Shown: positions 5,915 through 6,040 of the stretch, one piece after another
Layout of the letters: each line of letters opens with the position of its first letter
Position numbering within the stretch: the stretch's first letter is position 1
From: Rhodospirillales bacterium
GTDB taxonomy: Bacteria > Pseudomonadota > Alphaproteobacteria > Rhodospirillales_A > JACZKS01
Reading direction: 5' to 3'
Length of the DNA stretch: 6,040 nucleotides
NCBI GenBank assembly: GCA_018648445.1
Contig: JABGRG010000134.1
Span: forward strand, 2,973-9,012
Program-made: the position numbers and the translations under genes
The notes under the pieces: model-generated
Seen by the model: the letters and a program-made list of their open reading frames with translations, nothing else
The model's database searches: none
Told to the model about the DNA's origin: nothing

Positions 5915-6040
5915 TCTGCGTATTCAATGAAATTTTACCAATATCGGAAAATAAATTTGGCTGATTTCTTTGTCCCAGAAAAAGCAATGCTAGATTCCGA
6001 AACGAAGTGCAACACTCAGCTATGCTGGGTATGCAATGGA
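5915..6040 (+). other. Non-coding, AT-richer downstream region at the end of the operon
   Basis: No supported gene starts in these 126 bases, and the DNA is visibly more AT-rich than the genes before it. A weak imperfect hairpin (ATTTT-a-CC / GG-AAAAT, 5932-5952, loop AATATC) is followed by ATAAATTT-type DNA without a real T-run, so I do not call it a terminator. A second short inverted repeat, CTCAGC-TAT-GCTGGG (6015-6029), lies near the end. The last 50 bases resemble the end of an insertion sequence and are listed separately. Confidence 0.6.
5991..6015 (+). mobile_element. Possible terminal repeat of an IS30-type insertion sequence running off the right edge
   Basis: The stretch tagattccga-aacgaagtgcaacac reminds me of the GATTC...GTGCAACAC ends found in IS30-family elements. 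In those elements the transposase gene starts a few tens of bases further in. ATG codons at 6022, 6031 and 6036 would suit such a start, but fewer than 20 bases of any reading frame remain, so no transposase sequence can be checked. The mate repeat and any target duplication would lie outside the window. This is recall of a family-like pattern, not a match I could test. Confidence 0.3.

Noticed and set aside
5932..5952. Intrinsic terminator after the last gene
   Set aside because: The stem has only two GC pairs next to a bulge, and no run of T follows, so it does not meet the usual pattern.
1..6040. CRISPR arrays, tRNA/rRNA genes, riboswitches or internal promoters
   Set aside because: No regularly spaced repeats, cloverleaf structures or long non-coding gaps were seen; coding DNA fills the window up to 5914.

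Overview
The window is a fragment of a surface-glycan locus, with all genes on the + strand and packed like one operon. It carries the three core enzymes that make a CMP-activated nonulosonic (sialic acid-type) sugar, in the order neuA-neuB-neuC. Two different extended short-chain dehydrogenase/reductase (SDR) nucleotide-sugar enzymes flank this trio. A membrane flippase of the MOP/Wzx type, cut off by the left edge of the window, precedes them. Moderately GC-rich coding DNA, short or overlapping gene junctions and the protein style suggest a Gram-negative bacterium, most likely an alphaproteobacterium (for example Rhodospirillales-like). This is an impression, not a proof.

Layout: 1-1025, C-terminal part of a polysaccharide/oligosaccharide flippase. 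1034-2023, SDR nucleotide-sugar enzyme of uncertain reaction. 2043-2729, CMP-nonulosonate synthetase (NeuA family). 2731-3771, nonulosonate synthase (NeuB family, TIM barrel plus SAF domain). 3789-4940, hydrolysing UDP-GlcNAc 2-epimerase-like enzyme (NeuC family). 4940-5914, SDR of the WbpP/TviC UDP-GlcNAc/GalNAc 4-epimerase type. 5915-6040, more AT-rich non-coding DNA with no convincing terminator, ending in a sequence that resembles the terminal repeat of an IS30-type element.

How the genes could work together: the NeuC-like enzyme would release ManNAc (or a 6-deoxy-diacetamido equivalent) from its nucleotide sugar. NeuB would condense it with phosphoenolpyruvate to give a nine-carbon acid, and NeuA would activate that acid with CTP. 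The WbpP-like epimerase could supply UDP-GalNAc for the same glycan, and the flippase could export the lipid-linked unit. No nonulosonate aminotransferase, N-acetyltransferase or glycosyltransferase lies inside the window, so the exact sugar (Neu5Ac-like or legionaminic-like) and its acceptor (LPS, capsule or flagellin) cannot be fixed from here.

Nothing in the window is clearly a new type of system. The points most worth a second look are residue-level departures from the family consensus: an Asn at a metal-binding Asp position in NeuA, an altered active-site loop in NeuC, and a decarboxylase-like residue set in the first SDR. The possible insertion-sequence end at the right edge is also worth checking.
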